Assembly (NCBI RefSeq): GCF_015594545.1
Contig: NZ_JADIIO010000001.1
Location: forward strand, 2,170,001 to 2,234,000
From: Staphylococcus durrellii
GTDB taxonomy: Bacteria > Bacillota > Bacilli > Staphylococcales > Staphylococcaceae
Reading direction: 5' to 3'
DNA length: 64,000 nucleotides
The notes under the pieces were generated by a model. It saw nothing but the letters and a program-made list of their open reading frames with translations, had not been told where the DNA came from and ran no database searches. Of this stretch, positions 42,694-55,392 are shown piece by piece. How positions within the stretch are numbered: position 1 is the stretch's first letter; the number at the start of each line of letters is the position of its first letter. Made by a program: the position numbers and the translations under genes.

Positions 42694-42794
42694 TTTGTTT
42701 CCTCCGTTAATTATCATTTATGTTTTGTGCGAATTTTTATAAAACATTACATTTCGCATCTTTTATTAAATTTATATCATTCATTATATTAACA

Positions 42795-42834
42795 TAAAAA
42801 AGCACCTGCTTAAGCAAATAAGCATGGTGCTTTT
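42795..42834 (-). terminator. Terminator of rplY
   Basis: On the minus strand AAAGCACC-AT-GCTTA...TAAGC-AG-GTGCTTTTTT forms a two-step stem with a T run, just after the rplY stop. Confidence 0.87.
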
Positions 42835-42870
42835 AAATTTAAAATTTGGAAACAATCGTCAGAACAAATA

Positions 42871-43539
42871 TTATTCTTTGTCTTCTGAGTTATCTTCGTT
42901 TTCGCTGTCTTCTTTGTCTTCACCAACAACTTCAGGTTCTTCAGTAACTGCTTCGCCTTCCATTGCTTCGATTTCTTCTTCTGTAGGTTCTTCAGTTGGA
43001 GGAACTACAGTTACGACAGAATCGTTTTCATCGTTTTCGATAGTGAAGTTACCAGTAGTTTTGATATCGCCTACTGAAATACTGTCGTTAACTTGTAACT
43101 CAGTAATGTCTACTTCGATAGCTTCTGGGATATTGTCTGGTGTTGCAGTTACTTCAAGATCGAATAATGGTTGTTCAACAACGCCACCTTCGTTAGCTCC
43201 TGCAGCTTCACCGATTAATTGAACAGGCACTTCAACAGTACGTTCTTCACTCATGTTGATTGCTAAGAAGTCAATGTGAGTGATTTGGTTTTTAAGTGGG
43301 TCGAATTGGTAGTCAGAAACCATTACTTTAATAGTTTTAGATCCTACTGTTAATTCGATAACACCGTTACGTCCAACTTCACGGATAACTTTAATAAATT
43401 CTACTTCATCAACTTTAACTGAAGTATTTTTAGTACCGTAACCGTAAACGATAGCAGGTACTTTACCAGAATTTCTTAATGTTTTTAAATCTGAACGTGT
43501 TTGTTTCCCTTGACGAATGATTGACTTTAATGAAGCCAT
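42871..43539 (-). CDS. rplY: 50S ribosomal protein L25 / general stress protein Ctc
   Basis: A 222-residue two-domain L25 (TL5/CTC type). The N-terminal domain binds loop E of 5S rRNA ([20 protein letters not shown] onward) and is followed by a beta C-terminal domain. The last 40 residues are a very acidic Glu/Asp tail, usual in staphylococci. The start MASLKSII at 43539 has AGGTGG 8 bases upstream; the open frame extends 4 codons further. It has its own promoter and a structured leader. Confidence 0.95.
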   Translation of the reverse strand: MASLKSIIRQGKQTRSDLKTLRNSGKVPAIVYGYGTKNTSVKVDEVEFIKVIREVGRNGVIELTVGSKTIKVMVSDYQFDPLKNQITHIDFLAINMSEERTVEVPVQLIGEAAGANEGGVVEQPLFDLEVTATPDNIPEAIEVDITELQVNDSISVGDIKTTGNFTIENDENDSVVTVVPPTEEPTEEEIEAMEGEAVTEEPEVVGEDKEDSENEDNSEDKE

Positions 43540-43640
43540 GTTCATTTCCACCTTTCATAATTGCTCTATAATAGAGCCCCTCACTTACCCATCAACAATT
43601 TTGTTGCTTGTAAGTGCTTATTTATTCGTTTTTACACGAA
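43540..43640 (-). other. Structured 5' leader of rplY
   Basis: The region between promoter and rplY contains two inverted repeats on the minus strand. One is CACTTAC with inner CAAC, pairing with GTTG and GTAAGTG (about 43575-43610). The other is the small GCTCTATTATAGAGC palindrome beside the ribosome-binding site. It could be an autoregulatory ribosomal-protein leader; that is an inference. Confidence 0.4.
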
Positions 43641-43647
43641 TAGGCAT

Positions 43648-43676
43648 ATTATACCTTTTTTTAATTAATTAGTCAA
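43648..43676 (-). promoter_or_regulatory. rplY promoter
   Basis: On the minus strand TTGACT (43671-43676), 17 bases, then TATAAT (43648-43653). The -35 overlaps the last codons of prs. The good match suggests housekeeping sigma-A control. A sigma-B promoter of the kind controlling ctc in Bacillus was not recognised. Confidence 0.85.
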
Positions 43677-44634
43677 ATAGAACACTAACTGATTCGCGCT
43701 CATAGACACGAATAATAGCTTGTGCTAGTAATCCTGCTACAGATAACTCTTTAGTATTTTTTGGTTTACGACTTTCTTCTAATTGAATAGAATTTGTAAC
43801 GACTAACTCTTTAATTGCAGAATTTTCTATACGTTCTCTCGCAGGTCCAGATAGCACTGGATGCGTACAACATGCATAAACTTCTTTGGCACCTTTATCT
43901 TTTAATGCTTGGGCAGCTAGTGTAATAGTTCCTGCAGTATCAATAATGTCATCGATAATGATTGCTGTACGTCCGTCAATCTCTCCAACAATGTTCATAA
44001 CTTCTGCAACATTAGGTTTTGGACGACGTTTGTCAATGATTGCAATTGGAGTTTTTAATATATCTGCTAATTTACGCGCTCTAGTCACACCACCATGGTC
44101 TGGAGACACGACTACGCATTCATCTGGGTTAATATCCGCTTCATTTTGGAAGTAATCAGCTAAGATTGGTACACCCATTAAATGATCGATAGGTATGTCG
44201 AAAAAGCCTTGAATCTGAGGTGCGTGTAAATCTAAAGCTATCATACGATCTGCACCGGCAGTTTCAATTAAATTAGCAACTAACTTTGCAGTAATAGGTT
44301 CACGACTTCTAGCTTTTCTATCTTGTCGAGCGTATCCATAATAAGGAACCACAATATTAATAGTAGCTGCAGAAGCACGCTTACACGCATCAATCATAAT
44401 TAATAATTCCATTAAGTGTAAGTTAACTGGATTAGAAGTTGGTTGGATAATAAATACATCACAACCACGTATGCTCTCTTCGATATTGATTTGAATTTCC
44501 CCATCGCTAAAACGTTTAACAGAACATTTTCCTAGTTCAATACCCACGCTATCTGCTACTTGTTGCGCTAAAGGCTCATTACCCTTTAAAGAAAATATTT
44601 TTAAAGCAGAATTTTTATATTCATTGTTTAACAT
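43669..44634 (-). CDS. prs: Ribose-phosphate pyrophosphokinase
   Basis: A 321-residue enzyme making PRPP from ribose 5-phosphate and ATP, feeding purine, pyrimidine, histidine and NAD synthesis. It has the flexible-loop region [20 protein letters not shown] (about 100-119) and the PRPP-binding motif [13 protein letters not shown] (about 224-236). It lies between glmU and rplY, as in Bacillus and Staphylococcus. ATG at 44634 follows AATTGGAGG. Confidence 0.97.
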   Translation of the reverse strand: MLNNEYKNSALKIFSLKGNEPLAQQVADSVGIELGKCSVKRFSDGEIQINIEESIRGCDVFIIQPTSNPVNLHLMELLIMIDACKRASAATINIVVPYYGYARQDRKARSREPITAKLVANLIETAGADRMIALDLHAPQIQGFFDIPIDHLMGVPILADYFQNEADINPDECVVVSPDHGGVTRARKLADILKTPIAIIDKRRPKPNVAEVMNIVGEIDGRTAIIIDDIIDTAGTITLAAQALKDKGAKEVYACCTHPVLSGPARERIENSAIKELVVTNSIQLEESRKPKNTKELSVAGLLAQAIIRVYERESVSVLFD

Positions 44635-44772
44635 TTATAGTCCTCCAATTAATTACTTCCATAAGTTTAAATAAATAGACAATAATAAACTTCAATTTCA
44701 GGCTAATAAAAAGATAAAAATCTTGTATCTTGATTTTAACAGTAAAAGCATATTTGTCTAAAAGTTAACTTT

Positions 44773-46167
<1,395 letters not shown>

Positions 46168-46169
46168 TT

Positions 46170-46199
46170 ATTATAATTTAACGTAAGTAATAGTTTCAA
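46170..46199 (-). promoter_or_regulatory. glmU promoter
   Basis: On the minus strand TTGAAA (46194-46199), 18 bases, then TATAAT (46170-46175), about 39 bases before the ATG. GGAGGG precedes the start. Confidence 0.75.
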
Positions 46200-46503
46200 G
46201 ACTCAAACAACTAATGTCATATAATGGCAATATTTTTGTCTACCTTCTATAACCGATTATAATTATATTTTTTCGCTGAATTACTATGATATGAGTCTTT
46301 ATAAAGTGTTTTGATATAATGGTTGCATTTTAAAGCGTAATCTTTTTTTCATGAAAAATTATTGCTATGTTTATTTTTTGTCACTATTTCATCCCATAAA
46401 TAATACTTAAATAGTTTTATTATTTTAATATTTAGTCAATTGCTAAACACAAACTCAATTATTAAACACCGATAGACACACCGCATTTTAAATTTTTGTT
46501 AAA
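46200..46503 (-). other. Gap between spoVG terminator and glmU promoter
   Basis: About 300 very A/T-rich bases. No coding frame with a ribosome-binding site, tRNA or stable hairpin could be recognised. Confidence 0.4.
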
Positions 46504-46546
46504 CAAAAAGCAGTCATACTGAAAATAAATCATCAGTATGACTGCT
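46504..46546 (-). terminator. Terminator of the purR-ridA-spoVG unit
   Basis: On the minus strand the 14-base stem AGCAGTCATACTGA...TCAGTATGACTGCT is followed by TTTTTGTTT. Confidence 0.9.
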
Positions 46547-46590
46547 CAATCAATTTATATATCTTTACTCTCATTTTCTTTTAAATCACT

Positions 46591-46905
46591 TTATGCTTCG
46601 TCACTATTCTCTGTTTCGTTTGATGACTGTGCATTTCTGTCAGGAATAACTTCGTCTGTTTCTTCATAGACTTTCATCACTGCATCTTGAATTTCTTGTC
46701 TCATTTCTGAGTTAATAGGATGCGCGATGTCACGGAATTCACCATCTGGTGTACGTTTACTTGGCATTGCGACGAAAAGACCTGAGTTGCCTTCAATTAC
46801 TCTTAAATCATGTACAACGAATGATTCGTCTAAGGTAATAGAAACGAGCGCTTTCATTCTTCCATCTGTGTCTATCTTTCTAAGTCTTACATCTGTCACT
46901 TTCAT
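46591..46905 (-). CDS. spoVG: SpoVG, RNA/DNA-binding global regulator
   Basis: A 104-residue protein matching SpoVG from [20 protein letters not shown] to an acidic, poorly conserved tail. SpoVG binds nucleic acids; in staphylococci the yabJ(ridA)-spoVG unit affects capsule, extracellular proteins and antibiotic resistance and is sigma-B dependent. I chose the ATG at 46905 after AGGGGGG; the open frame extends 15 unlikely codons upstream. It follows ridA by 67 bases. Confidence 0.95.
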   Translation of the reverse strand: MKVTDVRLRKIDTDGRMKALVSITLDESFVVHDLRVIEGNSGLFVAMPSKRTPDGEFRDIAHPINSEMRQEIQDAVMKVYEETDEVIPDRNAQSSNETENSDEA

Positions 46906-46972
46906 GTAGTGAGCCCCCCTAGTTTGTCTCTTTGTATAGAAGCATAACAAAATTAATGAGAATTATAAATAC

Positions 46973-47347
46973 TTACTTAATTTTAGCAATTAATTCAATT
47001 TCAACTTTAACATCTTTAGGTAAGCGTGCTACTTCAACACAACTTCTAGCTGGCTGATGTTCACTAAAATACTCACCATAGATTTCATTTATTTTTTGAA
47101 ATTCATTCATATCTTTAATAAAGATTGTAGCTTTAACGACTGATTCAATATCTGAACCAGCAGCACCTAGGACAACTTTTAAATTTTCTAAAACTTGTCG
47201 CGTTTGTTCTTGCACATCATCACTAACAATTTGACCATCAGTGTTCAATGGAATTTGTCCAGATGTGAATAACAAACCGTTAATTTCTGTTGCGTGTGAA
47301 TATGGCCCTAAAGCTTCGGGCGCATTGTTTGTATTAATTACTTTCAT
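46973..47347 (-). CDS. ridA: RidA family 2-iminobutanoate/2-iminopropanoate deaminase (YabJ)
   Basis: A 124-residue RidA/YER057c/UK114 protein that hydrolyses reactive enamines/imines produced by PLP enzymes. It has NAPEALGPYSHATEI at the N-terminus, and the active-site arginine context QPARSCVEVARLPKDVKVEIE at the C-terminus. It is cotranscribed with purR and spoVG. Confidence 0.94.
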   Translation of the reverse strand: MKVINTNNAPEALGPYSHATEINGLLFTSGQIPLNTDGQIVSDDVQEQTRQVLENLKVVLGAAGSDIESVVKATIFIKDMNEFQKINEIYGEYFSEHQPARSCVEVARLPKDVKVEIELIAKIK

Positions 47348-47365
47348 GCTGTCGTAATCGCTCCT

Positions 47366-48190
47366 TTAAGAAAATTTATTTAAACTATTGCCAGTTTCTA
47401 CGCTAAATTTCTGATTGTATTCATCAACATCAGATAATCTAACTAAGGAAGTATAATCTTCTATCAATCGTTGTTTAACTTCTTTTGATTCTACAAGTAC
47501 TGATACCCCTTTAACATGTGCTTTAAACTCATTCATCAAATTCATTACACCATTAATTGAACCTCCAGCACGCATAAAATCGTCTACAACTAGCACGTTT
47601 GAATTTTCAGGTAATGTGCGTTTTGATAGAACCATTGTTTCGATCTTACGAGAGGAACCAGAAACATAGTTGATAGAAACCGTAGAGCCTTCAGTAACCT
47701 TGTTATCTTTTCTAATAACCACTACTGGTAAATTTAATACACTTGCTACTGCATTAGCCAAAGAAATACCTTTAGTCGCTATGGTTACTACTGCATCTAA
47801 TTGTTCATCCATATATAATGTCGCTATTAATTTGCCGACCTTTTTTAATAAAATCGGGTTGCCCATTAAATCTGATAAAAATAAATATCCACCAGGTAAC
47901 AATCGATCTTTCTCTTGTAATAAATCGATCAATTCATCCACGACTTCTTCAGCTTCTTGTTTGCCCATTTGAGGTTTATAAGTTACCCCACCACTTGCAC
48001 CGGCTGTAGTAGTGACAGTTCCTAATTTTTCTTTTTGGAATGTCGTTTTTATGATTTGAACATCTTCGCTAATTGATGACTTAGCTTGTTTAAATTTTTG
48101 GACAAAATATGTTAATGGTATTAATTTATTGGGATGATTCATTAAATATTGTGTCATAAAAACAATACGTTCACTTCTCTTATATCTCAT
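47366..48190 (-). CDS. purR: Purine operon repressor PurR
   Basis: A 274-residue Bacillus-type PurR. An N-terminal winged helix (MRYKRSERIVFMTQYLMNHP; VQKFKQAKSSISEDVQIIK) joins a phosphoribosyltransferase-like domain with the PRPP loop VLVVDDFMRAGGSI. It represses purine synthesis genes and is released by PRPP. I chose MRYKRSER at 48190 (family start); an ATG four codons upstream lies next to AAAGG and is an alternative. It ends 18 bases before ridA. Confidence 0.94.
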   Translation of the reverse strand: MRYKRSERIVFMTQYLMNHPNKLIPLTYFVQKFKQAKSSISEDVQIIKTTFQKEKLGTVTTTAGASGGVTYKPQMGKQEAEEVVDELIDLLQEKDRLLPGGYLFLSDLMGNPILLKKVGKLIATLYMDEQLDAVVTIATKGISLANAVASVLNLPVVVIRKDNKVTEGSTVSINYVSGSSRKIETMVLSKRTLPENSNVLVVDDFMRAGGSINGVMNLMNEFKAHVKGVSVLVESKEVKQRLIEDYTSLVRLSDVDEYNQKFSVETGNSLNKFS

Positions 48191-48207
48191 ATCGTGTCTC
48201 ATCCTTT

Positions 48208-49056
48208 CTAGCCTAATAATCTTACTAATTGAACTTCATTGCAGCATCCGTTTACTGCATTAAATATATGCTTCGCTTGGCGTTCATTTCTTGCTAGCGC
48301 ATACACTGTTGGACCACTTCCACTCATTAAGGAACCATCTGCACCGCTATTTAACATATTTTCTTTTAATTTCATAATTTCCGGATACATATTGTGCGAC
48401 ACTATTTCTAATCTATTCGACAAACTATGGCATAAAGCGTCATAATCAGCAGATTGCAGAGCATCTAAACATGCTTTAGTATGTACTTGAAAGTCATCTT
48501 CTAATGTAAGCGACTTGAAAACATCTGGAGATGATATGCCTACATCAGGTTTTGCGGTTATGACCCATGCAGAAGGCGGTTTATTTAAAAGTTTAATAAT
48601 TTCACCCTTACCTTTACAAATAGCCGTTTTACTATATATACAAAAAGGAACGTCTGTACCAATTTTTATACCAATTCGACACAGTTCTTCAAGTGAGAGA
48701 TTTAAATTAAAAAGTCGATTCATTCCCCTCAAAGTAGCTGCAGCGTCCGCGGATCCGCCCCCCAGTCCAGCTGAAACCGGAATATCTTTTTCTAACCTTA
48801 TCGTTACGCCTTGTTTAATATTATACTGCTTTTTTATCGCTTCGGCAGCTTTGAAAGCTAAGTTTTTATGATCAGAGGGTACATAATTTTGTTCTACTTC
48901 GACTATAATTTTATTATCATGTCTGATTTCAAAAGACAGACGATCATTTAAATCAATCGTCGTCATAACCATCTCTACTTCATGATAACCATCATCTCGT
49001 TTAAAGAGTGTGTCTAATGTAAGATTTATCTTAGCATGCGCCGTTTCGTATATCAT
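48208..49056 (-). CDS. ispE: 4-diphosphocytidyl-2-C-methyl-D-erythritol kinase-like protein (IspE family)
   Basis: A 282-residue GHMP kinase with the ATP-binding motif [14 protein letters not shown] (about 94-107) and a C-terminal [11 protein letters not shown]. IspE belongs to the MEP isoprenoid pathway, but staphylococci, as I recall, make isoprenoids by the mevalonate pathway, so the physiological substrate here is uncertain. I chose [12 protein letters not shown] at 49056, after a GGTGGGG; the open frame extends 23 codons upstream. Confidence 0.88.
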   Translation of the reverse strand: MIYETAHAKINLTLDTLFKRDDGYHEVEMVMTTIDLNDRLSFEIRHDNKIIVEVEQNYVPSDHKNLAFKAAEAIKKQYNIKQGVTIRLEKDIPVSAGLGGGSADAAATLRGMNRLFNLNLSLEELCRIGIKIGTDVPFCIYSKTAICKGKGEIIKLLNKPPSAWVITAKPDVGISSPDVFKSLTLEDDFQVHTKACLDALQSADYDALCHSLSNRLEIVSHNMYPEIMKLKENMLNSGADGSLMSGSGPTVYALARNERQAKHIFNAVNGCCNEVQLVRLLG

Positions 49057-49247
49057 ATCCCCACCCTCTTTCGATTCGATATGGTAATACATCGATTTTA
49101 ACATAATGTATGGAAATACTAGCAAGATAATTTAAGTTTCTCAGGAAAATTTACTTAATACATTTTAAAATATAATATTTCTCACTATTTTTTAGATTTA
49201 TACTTAAAACATCGAAGTTTTCGCTAGCGTTTTAACAATATCACACA

Positions 49248-49274
49248 TAAAAAAAGAGATGCTCTCGCATCTCT
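49248..49274 (-). terminator. Terminator of veg
   Basis: On the minus strand AGAGATGC-GAGA-GCATCTCT is a perfect stem followed by seven T, 34 bases after the veg stop. Confidence 0.92.
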
Positions 49275-49308
49275 GATTAAATATATGTAATTATTGAAAT
49301 GCTTATCT

Positions 49309-49572
49309 TTAGTGTGCAATTGCTTCATGATGGCTATCTTCTTCGAAAGAAACTTGTACGTTATCAGTTAAAACATCAGTGTATGTATAAGACACACGCT
49401 CAAAGTTATGTTTGTCTTGATCAAGTTCAACAATAAAAACAGACGGATATGTTTCTTTTAACACACCACAACGTTCAATTGTTTTTTTACGACCGCCATT
49501 TGCTTTGAGTACAATACGGTTTCCTAAATGACAATCAAGTGAATTTTTGATGTCTCCAATAGATTTTGGCAT
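49309..49572 (-). CDS. veg: Veg protein
   Basis: An 87-residue small conserved protein ([20 protein letters not shown]) with an Sm/SH3-like beta fold in the family. In B. subtilis it influences biofilm formation through SinR; in a non-sporulating Staphylococcus its role is unclear. The start at 49572 has GAGGTGG 6 bases upstream. It has its own strong promoter and terminator. Confidence 0.92.
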   Translation of the reverse strand: MPKSIGDIKNSLDCHLGNRIVLKANGGRKKTIERCGVLKETYPSVFIVELDQDKHNFERVSYTYTDVLTDNVQVSFEEDSHHEAIAH

Positions 49573-49597
49573 ATTGCTCCACCTCGCTACAACTTGT

Positions 49598-49627
49598 ATA
49601 ATAACACGATTCACTTGATTTTGTCAA
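49598..49627 (-). promoter_or_regulatory. veg promoter
   Basis: On the minus strand a perfect TTGACA (49622-49627), 18 bases, then TATTAT (49598-49603), about 25 bases before the ATG. The veg promoter of B. subtilis is known as a strong sigma-A promoter. Confidence 0.82.
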
Positions 49628-49671
49628 ATAAACGATTAATTTTAGCAAGGTAAAGCAAGAATGTCAATAGT

Positions 49672-50562
49672 TTAAAATTGTAATTCGGGAAATTTTTCCA
49701 AATTATTGTAAAGGGTAGCAAACTCCTCTATTGCAAGCGTTTCACCACGTCTAGTAGGATCTATATCCGAACTTTTTAGCCATTCACCTATCTTAGCCTT
49801 CAGCTTTTTTCCATCGGAAAATAGCGACTGATAATTATTATTTATTGTTTTCCTACGTTGGCTAAAAGCGCCCTTTGTTAAGCGGAAAAACTTCTCTTCA
49901 TTATCTATATTTACTAATGGTTGAGCTCGCTTCATCAATTTGACGACGATAGAATCTACATTAGGTGGCGGCATAAATACAGCCTTAGGTACTGTGAGCA
50001 CTGTGCTCGTCTCTGTATAGTATTGCGCAACTATAGATAATGATCCATAAGCTTTTGTACCAACTTGAGCATTAAGTCTTTCTCCTACTTCTTTTTGCAT
50101 CATAACAACATAACCATCTATTGGTAGTGATTGTTGCATCAGATTCAAAAGTATCGGTGTAGTAATATAATATGGCAGGTTAGCTACTACCATGATACGT
50201 CTACAGTTAGATAAATATTGAGCTATATAATGTGCAACATCGGCTTTTAAAATATCTTCGTTAATAACAGTAACGTTATCATAAGGAGATAGCGTATCAT
50301 CTAACACTGGTATTAATCGTTGATCTATTTCGAAAGCGACTACTTTGTTAGCATTTTTAGCGAGTTGTTCAGTTAATGACCCCATACCTGGGCCTATCTC
50401 AATAATGCCTGTTTCGTCATCAATCTGACTCGCATCGATAATATTATTAATGATATTAACATCTATTAGAAAATTTTGACCTAAACTTTTTTTAAAATCA
50501 AAACCATATTGTGCTAATAAAGCCTTCGTTCTAGACGGTGTAGCAATATCTTTGGCTTCCAC
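49672..50562 (-). CDS. rsmA: 16S rRNA dimethyladenosine transferase RsmA/KsgA
   Basis: A 296-residue SAM-dependent enzyme that dimethylates two adjacent adenosines near the 3' end of 16S rRNA. The core motifs are [27 protein letters not shown] (SAM binding) and [12 protein letters not shown] (catalytic NLPY). Its start overlaps the end of rnmV by one base, the common rnmV-rsmA pair. Confidence 0.96.
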   Translation of the reverse strand: MEAKDIATPSRTKALLAQYGFDFKKSLGQNFLIDVNIINNIIDASQIDDETGIIEIGPGMGSLTEQLAKNANKVVAFEIDQRLIPVLDDTLSPYDNVTVINEDILKADVAHYIAQYLSNCRRIMVVANLPYYITTPILLNLMQQSLPIDGYVVMMQKEVGERLNAQVGTKAYGSLSIVAQYYTETSTVLTVPKAVFMPPPNVDSIVVKLMKRAQPLVNIDNEEKFFRLTKGAFSQRRKTINNNYQSLFSDGKKLKAKIGEWLKSSDIDPTRRGETLAIEEFATLYNNLEKFPELQF

Positions 50563-51113
50563 TACTTTTCACTTCCATTCTTATCTAATAACGCTTCACG
50601 TACATCTTGCTCTGTATAACCAAAAGCATTTAATTTTTTAACTAATTGTTTGCCGTTTGAATGCCCTATATTTAACTTTTGGCTAAGCATAGCACGTTTC
50701 CTACGCGCATCTTTACCAACAATTAAACCTAAATCAATAAGTACATCTTTACTTATTGACTCATTTCCCTCTTCAAATGGCGTACTAACATTAATCAATG
50801 CATCTTTGATAACTTCTATATCGGCATGTTCAACGCCTATTTTCCCACGTTTACTACGCGCTTTATCACGATCAATATATGCATGTTTAACGCCTGGGAT
50901 ATAGTCACGTATCGTATTACGAATTTTATCACCTGGGAAATCAGGATCGGTTAACACGATCACACCTCTCGTATCATAAGCTTGTTTAATTACAGCGAGT
51001 GTTGTTTGATTAATCGCGCTGCCATTAGTTTCAATGGTATCGCATTCTACAGCCGACTTAACTCGTTCTGTATCGTCACGACCTTCAACTACAATAAATT
51101 CATTTATCTTCAT
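50562..51113 (-). CDS. rnmV: Ribonuclease M5
   Basis: A 183-residue Toprim-fold endonuclease that trims precursor 5S rRNA. The Toprim motifs are [14 protein letters not shown] and [15 protein letters not shown]. Its partner rsmA follows with a one-base overlap. The substrate genes, four 5S copies, lie in this same window. Upstream is a terminator-like long hairpin. Confidence 0.95.
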   Translation of the reverse strand: MKINEFIVVEGRDDTERVKSAVECDTIETNGSAINQTTLAVIKQAYDTRGVIVLTDPDFPGDKIRNTIRDYIPGVKHAYIDRDKARSKRGKIGVEHADIEVIKDALINVSTPFEEGNESISKDVLIDLGLIVGKDARRKRAMLSQKLNIGHSNGKQLVKKLNAFGYTEQDVREALLDKNGSEK

Positions 51114-51151
51114 TTATTGTTTCACCTTCTCAATATATTCATCTCTATATA

Positions 51152-51231
51152 AAAAACGAGAAAGGTATTGGCTTAACATTTATGGATATTGTTATACTTT
51201 CAATTCCAAATATTAGACCAATATCTTTCTC
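51152..51231 (-). terminator. Long-loop terminator between tatD and rnmV
   Basis: On the minus strand GAGAAAGATATTGG (51218-51231) pairs with CCAATACCTTTCTC (51158-51171), with one mismatch, and is followed by GTTTTTT. The 46-base loop can itself fold partly (TTTGGA with TCCATAAA). It starts 9 bases after the tatD stop. Confidence 0.75.
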
Positions 51232-51239
51232 TATTAACC

Positions 51240-52007
51240 TTATAATTTAAATAAAGTTTCAGCATTTTTAGTAGTTTGTTCGCACACTTCTTCGTAGCTC
51301 ACACCACGTAGTTCCGCAATTTGTTCTGCAACGAGTGTCACTCGTGCCGGTTCGTTTCGTTTGCCTCTGTATGGATGTGGTGATAAAAATGGTGCATCCG
51401 TTTCTACTAACAATCTATCAAACGGCACATGTTGAGCAACTTCTTTAGGTTGTCTGGCATTTTTAAATGTAACGGGGCCACCTAAAGAAACGTAGAAATT
51501 TAATTTATTAATAATTTCATCAGCAATTTCAGGCGAAGCACTAAAACTATGCATAATGCCGCTAATTTCTTCAGCATGCTCTTCCTTTAAAATATCCACA
51601 CAATCTTGGGTTGCCTCACGATTATGGATAATTATAGGTAAATTTACACGTTTAGCTAACGCAATTTGCTTTCTAAATAGTGCTTGTTGCACATCTTTAG
51701 GAGACTTGTCCCAATGATAGTCTAATCCTGTCTCACCTATACCAATAACTTTTGGATGCTTCGCTAATGCTTCAATCCATTCCAAACGTTCTTCCGTACA
51801 ATCAATAGCATCCACAGGATGCCATCCAATAATGCCGTAAATAAAGTCATACTGATCGATTAATTCCATAGTACGTTCAACTGTAGGTGTATCGAAACCT
51901 ACGACAAACATACGATCGACACCATTTTCTCTAGCACGCTCGATGACTTTTTCTAAATCTTCGTCATACTGTTCTGAATTCAAATGTACATGTGTATCGA
52001 TTAACAT
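51240..52007 (-). CDS. TatD-family metal-dependent hydrolase
   Basis: A 255-residue TIM-barrel DNase/hydrolase family protein. Metal-binding residues are visible in DTHVHLNSEQYDED, IGETGLDYHW, IIHNREA and VETDAPFLSPHPYRGKRNEP. Family members show 3'-5' exonuclease activity and act on damaged DNA or aberrant tRNA; the role here is inferred. It lies 22 bases after metG and is cotranscribed with it. Confidence 0.92.
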   Translation of the reverse strand: MLIDTHVHLNSEQYDEDLEKVIERARENGVDRMFVVGFDTPTVERTMELIDQYDFIYGIIGWHPVDAIDCTEERLEWIEALAKHPKVIGIGETGLDYHWDKSPKDVQQALFRKQIALAKRVNLPIIIHNREATQDCVDILKEEHAEEISGIMHSFSASPEIADEIINKLNFYVSLGGPVTFKNARQPKEVAQHVPFDRLLVETDAPFLSPHPYRGKRNEPARVTLVAEQIAELRGVSYEEVCEQTTKNAETLFKL

Positions 52008-52029
52008 TCTTAATCGTCCCCTTACTTTA

Positions 52030-54027
<1,998 letters not shown>

Positions 54028-54032
54028 CTATA

Positions 54033-54061
54033 AATATATCTAAATTAATATTTGTTTTCAA
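54033..54061 (-). promoter_or_regulatory. metG promoter
   Basis: On the minus strand TTGAAA (54056-54061), 17 bases, then TATATT (54033-54038), about 30 bases before the start codon. The remaining gap to rsmI (54062-54303) shows nothing recognisable, including no T-box. Confidence 0.7.
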
Positions 54062-54303
54062 TGAAGCCTTGATGTGTTGAATTATGCATAAGATTACTTA
54101 TCACTCATACTTTGACGACACCATGTTACTTCTATGTACACTCAATAAACATCTCATTTTATTAAATATAATTATATGCTCTATCTTATCTACAATACCA
54201 TAAATCCCTATATATTTGGTACATTTTTATTTTCATTTAAATTAATAAAACTTACGCAATTTTCTTGAAAATGAAACTGTCTTTACTATGAAAATAAGTT
54301 GAT

Positions 54304-55140
54304 TTAATCAATGTTATGATAAATATTATAAACTTCACTCGTTTTCATATTTCTATCTTCTGCTACATGTTTTATAGCCACTTTAGGTTTCATGTTTTGT
54401 TCTACATAATGCGTTACATGCTCATTAATTGTCATATTTTCGAACCAACTCGTATCTAACAACTCGGCCGCACCTTCGATTAAAACAACAAACTCCCCTT
54501 TTAAAGGTATTTGTGCATCATTAACAGCAGTTAACAATTGAGTAACTGGCTGCGTTTCAATTTGCTCGAATTTTTTAGTTAATTCACGACCTAATGTAAC
54601 TTGTCGTTCTTGATCAATTTTAGCAATAGCCTTTAAAGTATCTTTTACACGATGTGGCGATTCGTATATGATGAGCGTACTATCTTGGAACATTCGCTTT
54701 TCCAAAACTTGCAGCTTATCTTTTTCTTTTCTTGGTAAAAATCCTAAAAAAATATAAGTGAAAGACGGTAACCCACTAGCCATTAAAGCGGTAAGCCCAG
54801 CATTCGGACCAGGTATCGTTTCGACACGTATGTCCGCTTCTCTAGCAGCCACTACAAGTTCATAACCAGGATCACTAATCAAAGGTAAACCTGCGTCGGA
54901 GACCAATGCAATATTTGAGCCATTTATTAATTGTTCTAATAGCATACTCGTTTGCTGTTCTTTGTTATGGTCGTGGTATGATTTTAAAGGCGTTTGAATT
55001 TCATAATGATGACATAGTTTGCTCGTAACTCTTGTATCTTCACATGCAATGATATCTGCACGTTTAAGTGTATCAACGGCCCTATACGTCATATCTGCTA
55101 AATTACCTATGGGTGTTCCTACTAGGTATAAAGTGCCCAT
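54304..55140 (-). CDS. rsmI: 16S rRNA (cytidine-2'-O)-methyltransferase RsmI
   Basis: A 278-residue tetrapyrrole-methylase-fold enzyme that 2'-O-methylates C1402 of 16S rRNA. The family start LYLVGTPIGNLADMTYRAV and the motifs ACEDTRVTSKL and ALVSDAGLPLISDPGYELV are present, with GPNAGLTALMASGLP after them. It directly abuts the GIY-YIG gene. Confidence 0.95.
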   Translation of the reverse strand: MGTLYLVGTPIGNLADMTYRAVDTLKRADIIACEDTRVTSKLCHHYEIQTPLKSYHDHNKEQQTSMLLEQLINGSNIALVSDAGLPLISDPGYELVVAAREADIRVETIPGPNAGLTALMASGLPSFTYIFLGFLPRKEKDKLQVLEKRMFQDSTLIIYESPHRVKDTLKAIAKIDQERQVTLGRELTKKFEQIETQPVTQLLTAVNDAQIPLKGEFVVLIEGAAELLDTSWFENMTINEHVTHYVEQNMKPKVAIKHVAEDRNMKTSEVYNIYHNID

Positions 55141-55392
55141 TTATTGCGCCTCCTTAATTAATTGCAGTTTTTTATTTCTTGAATACGTTTTTATTTCATA
55201 CTCTCGTTTCAAAGCGTTAGATTTTGTATCGTGAACTTCCTGGTATACAAGTGTCACTGGCCTTCTATTTTTAGTATATTTAGCGCCTTGTCCCAAATTA
55301 TGTTTCATGACACGTTGTTCAACGTCCTTAGCGTAACCTGTATAGAGCGATCCATCTTTACATTTCACTATATAAACATAATGATTATCCAT
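55141..55392 (-). CDS. GIY-YIG domain protein (UPF0213 type)
   Basis: An 83-residue protein consisting of one GIY-YIG nuclease-like domain. The variant motifs VYIVKC and YTGYAKDVEQRVMKHN stand for GIY...YIG, with a conserved Arg and KYTKNRRPVTLVYQE. The biological role of these short proteins is unknown. It overlaps the upstream methyltransferase gene by 8 bases and adjoins rsmI. Confidence 0.85.
   Translation of the reverse strand: MDNHYVYIVKCKDGSLYTGYAKDVEQRVMKHNLGQGAKYTKNRRPVTLVYQEVHDTKSNALKREYEIKTYSRNKKLQLIKEAQ

Noticed and set aside
42824..43222. 132-codon serine-rich plus-strand frame opposite rplY
   Set aside because: Serine and threonine richness is the antisense reflection of the Glu/Asp-rich L25 tail.
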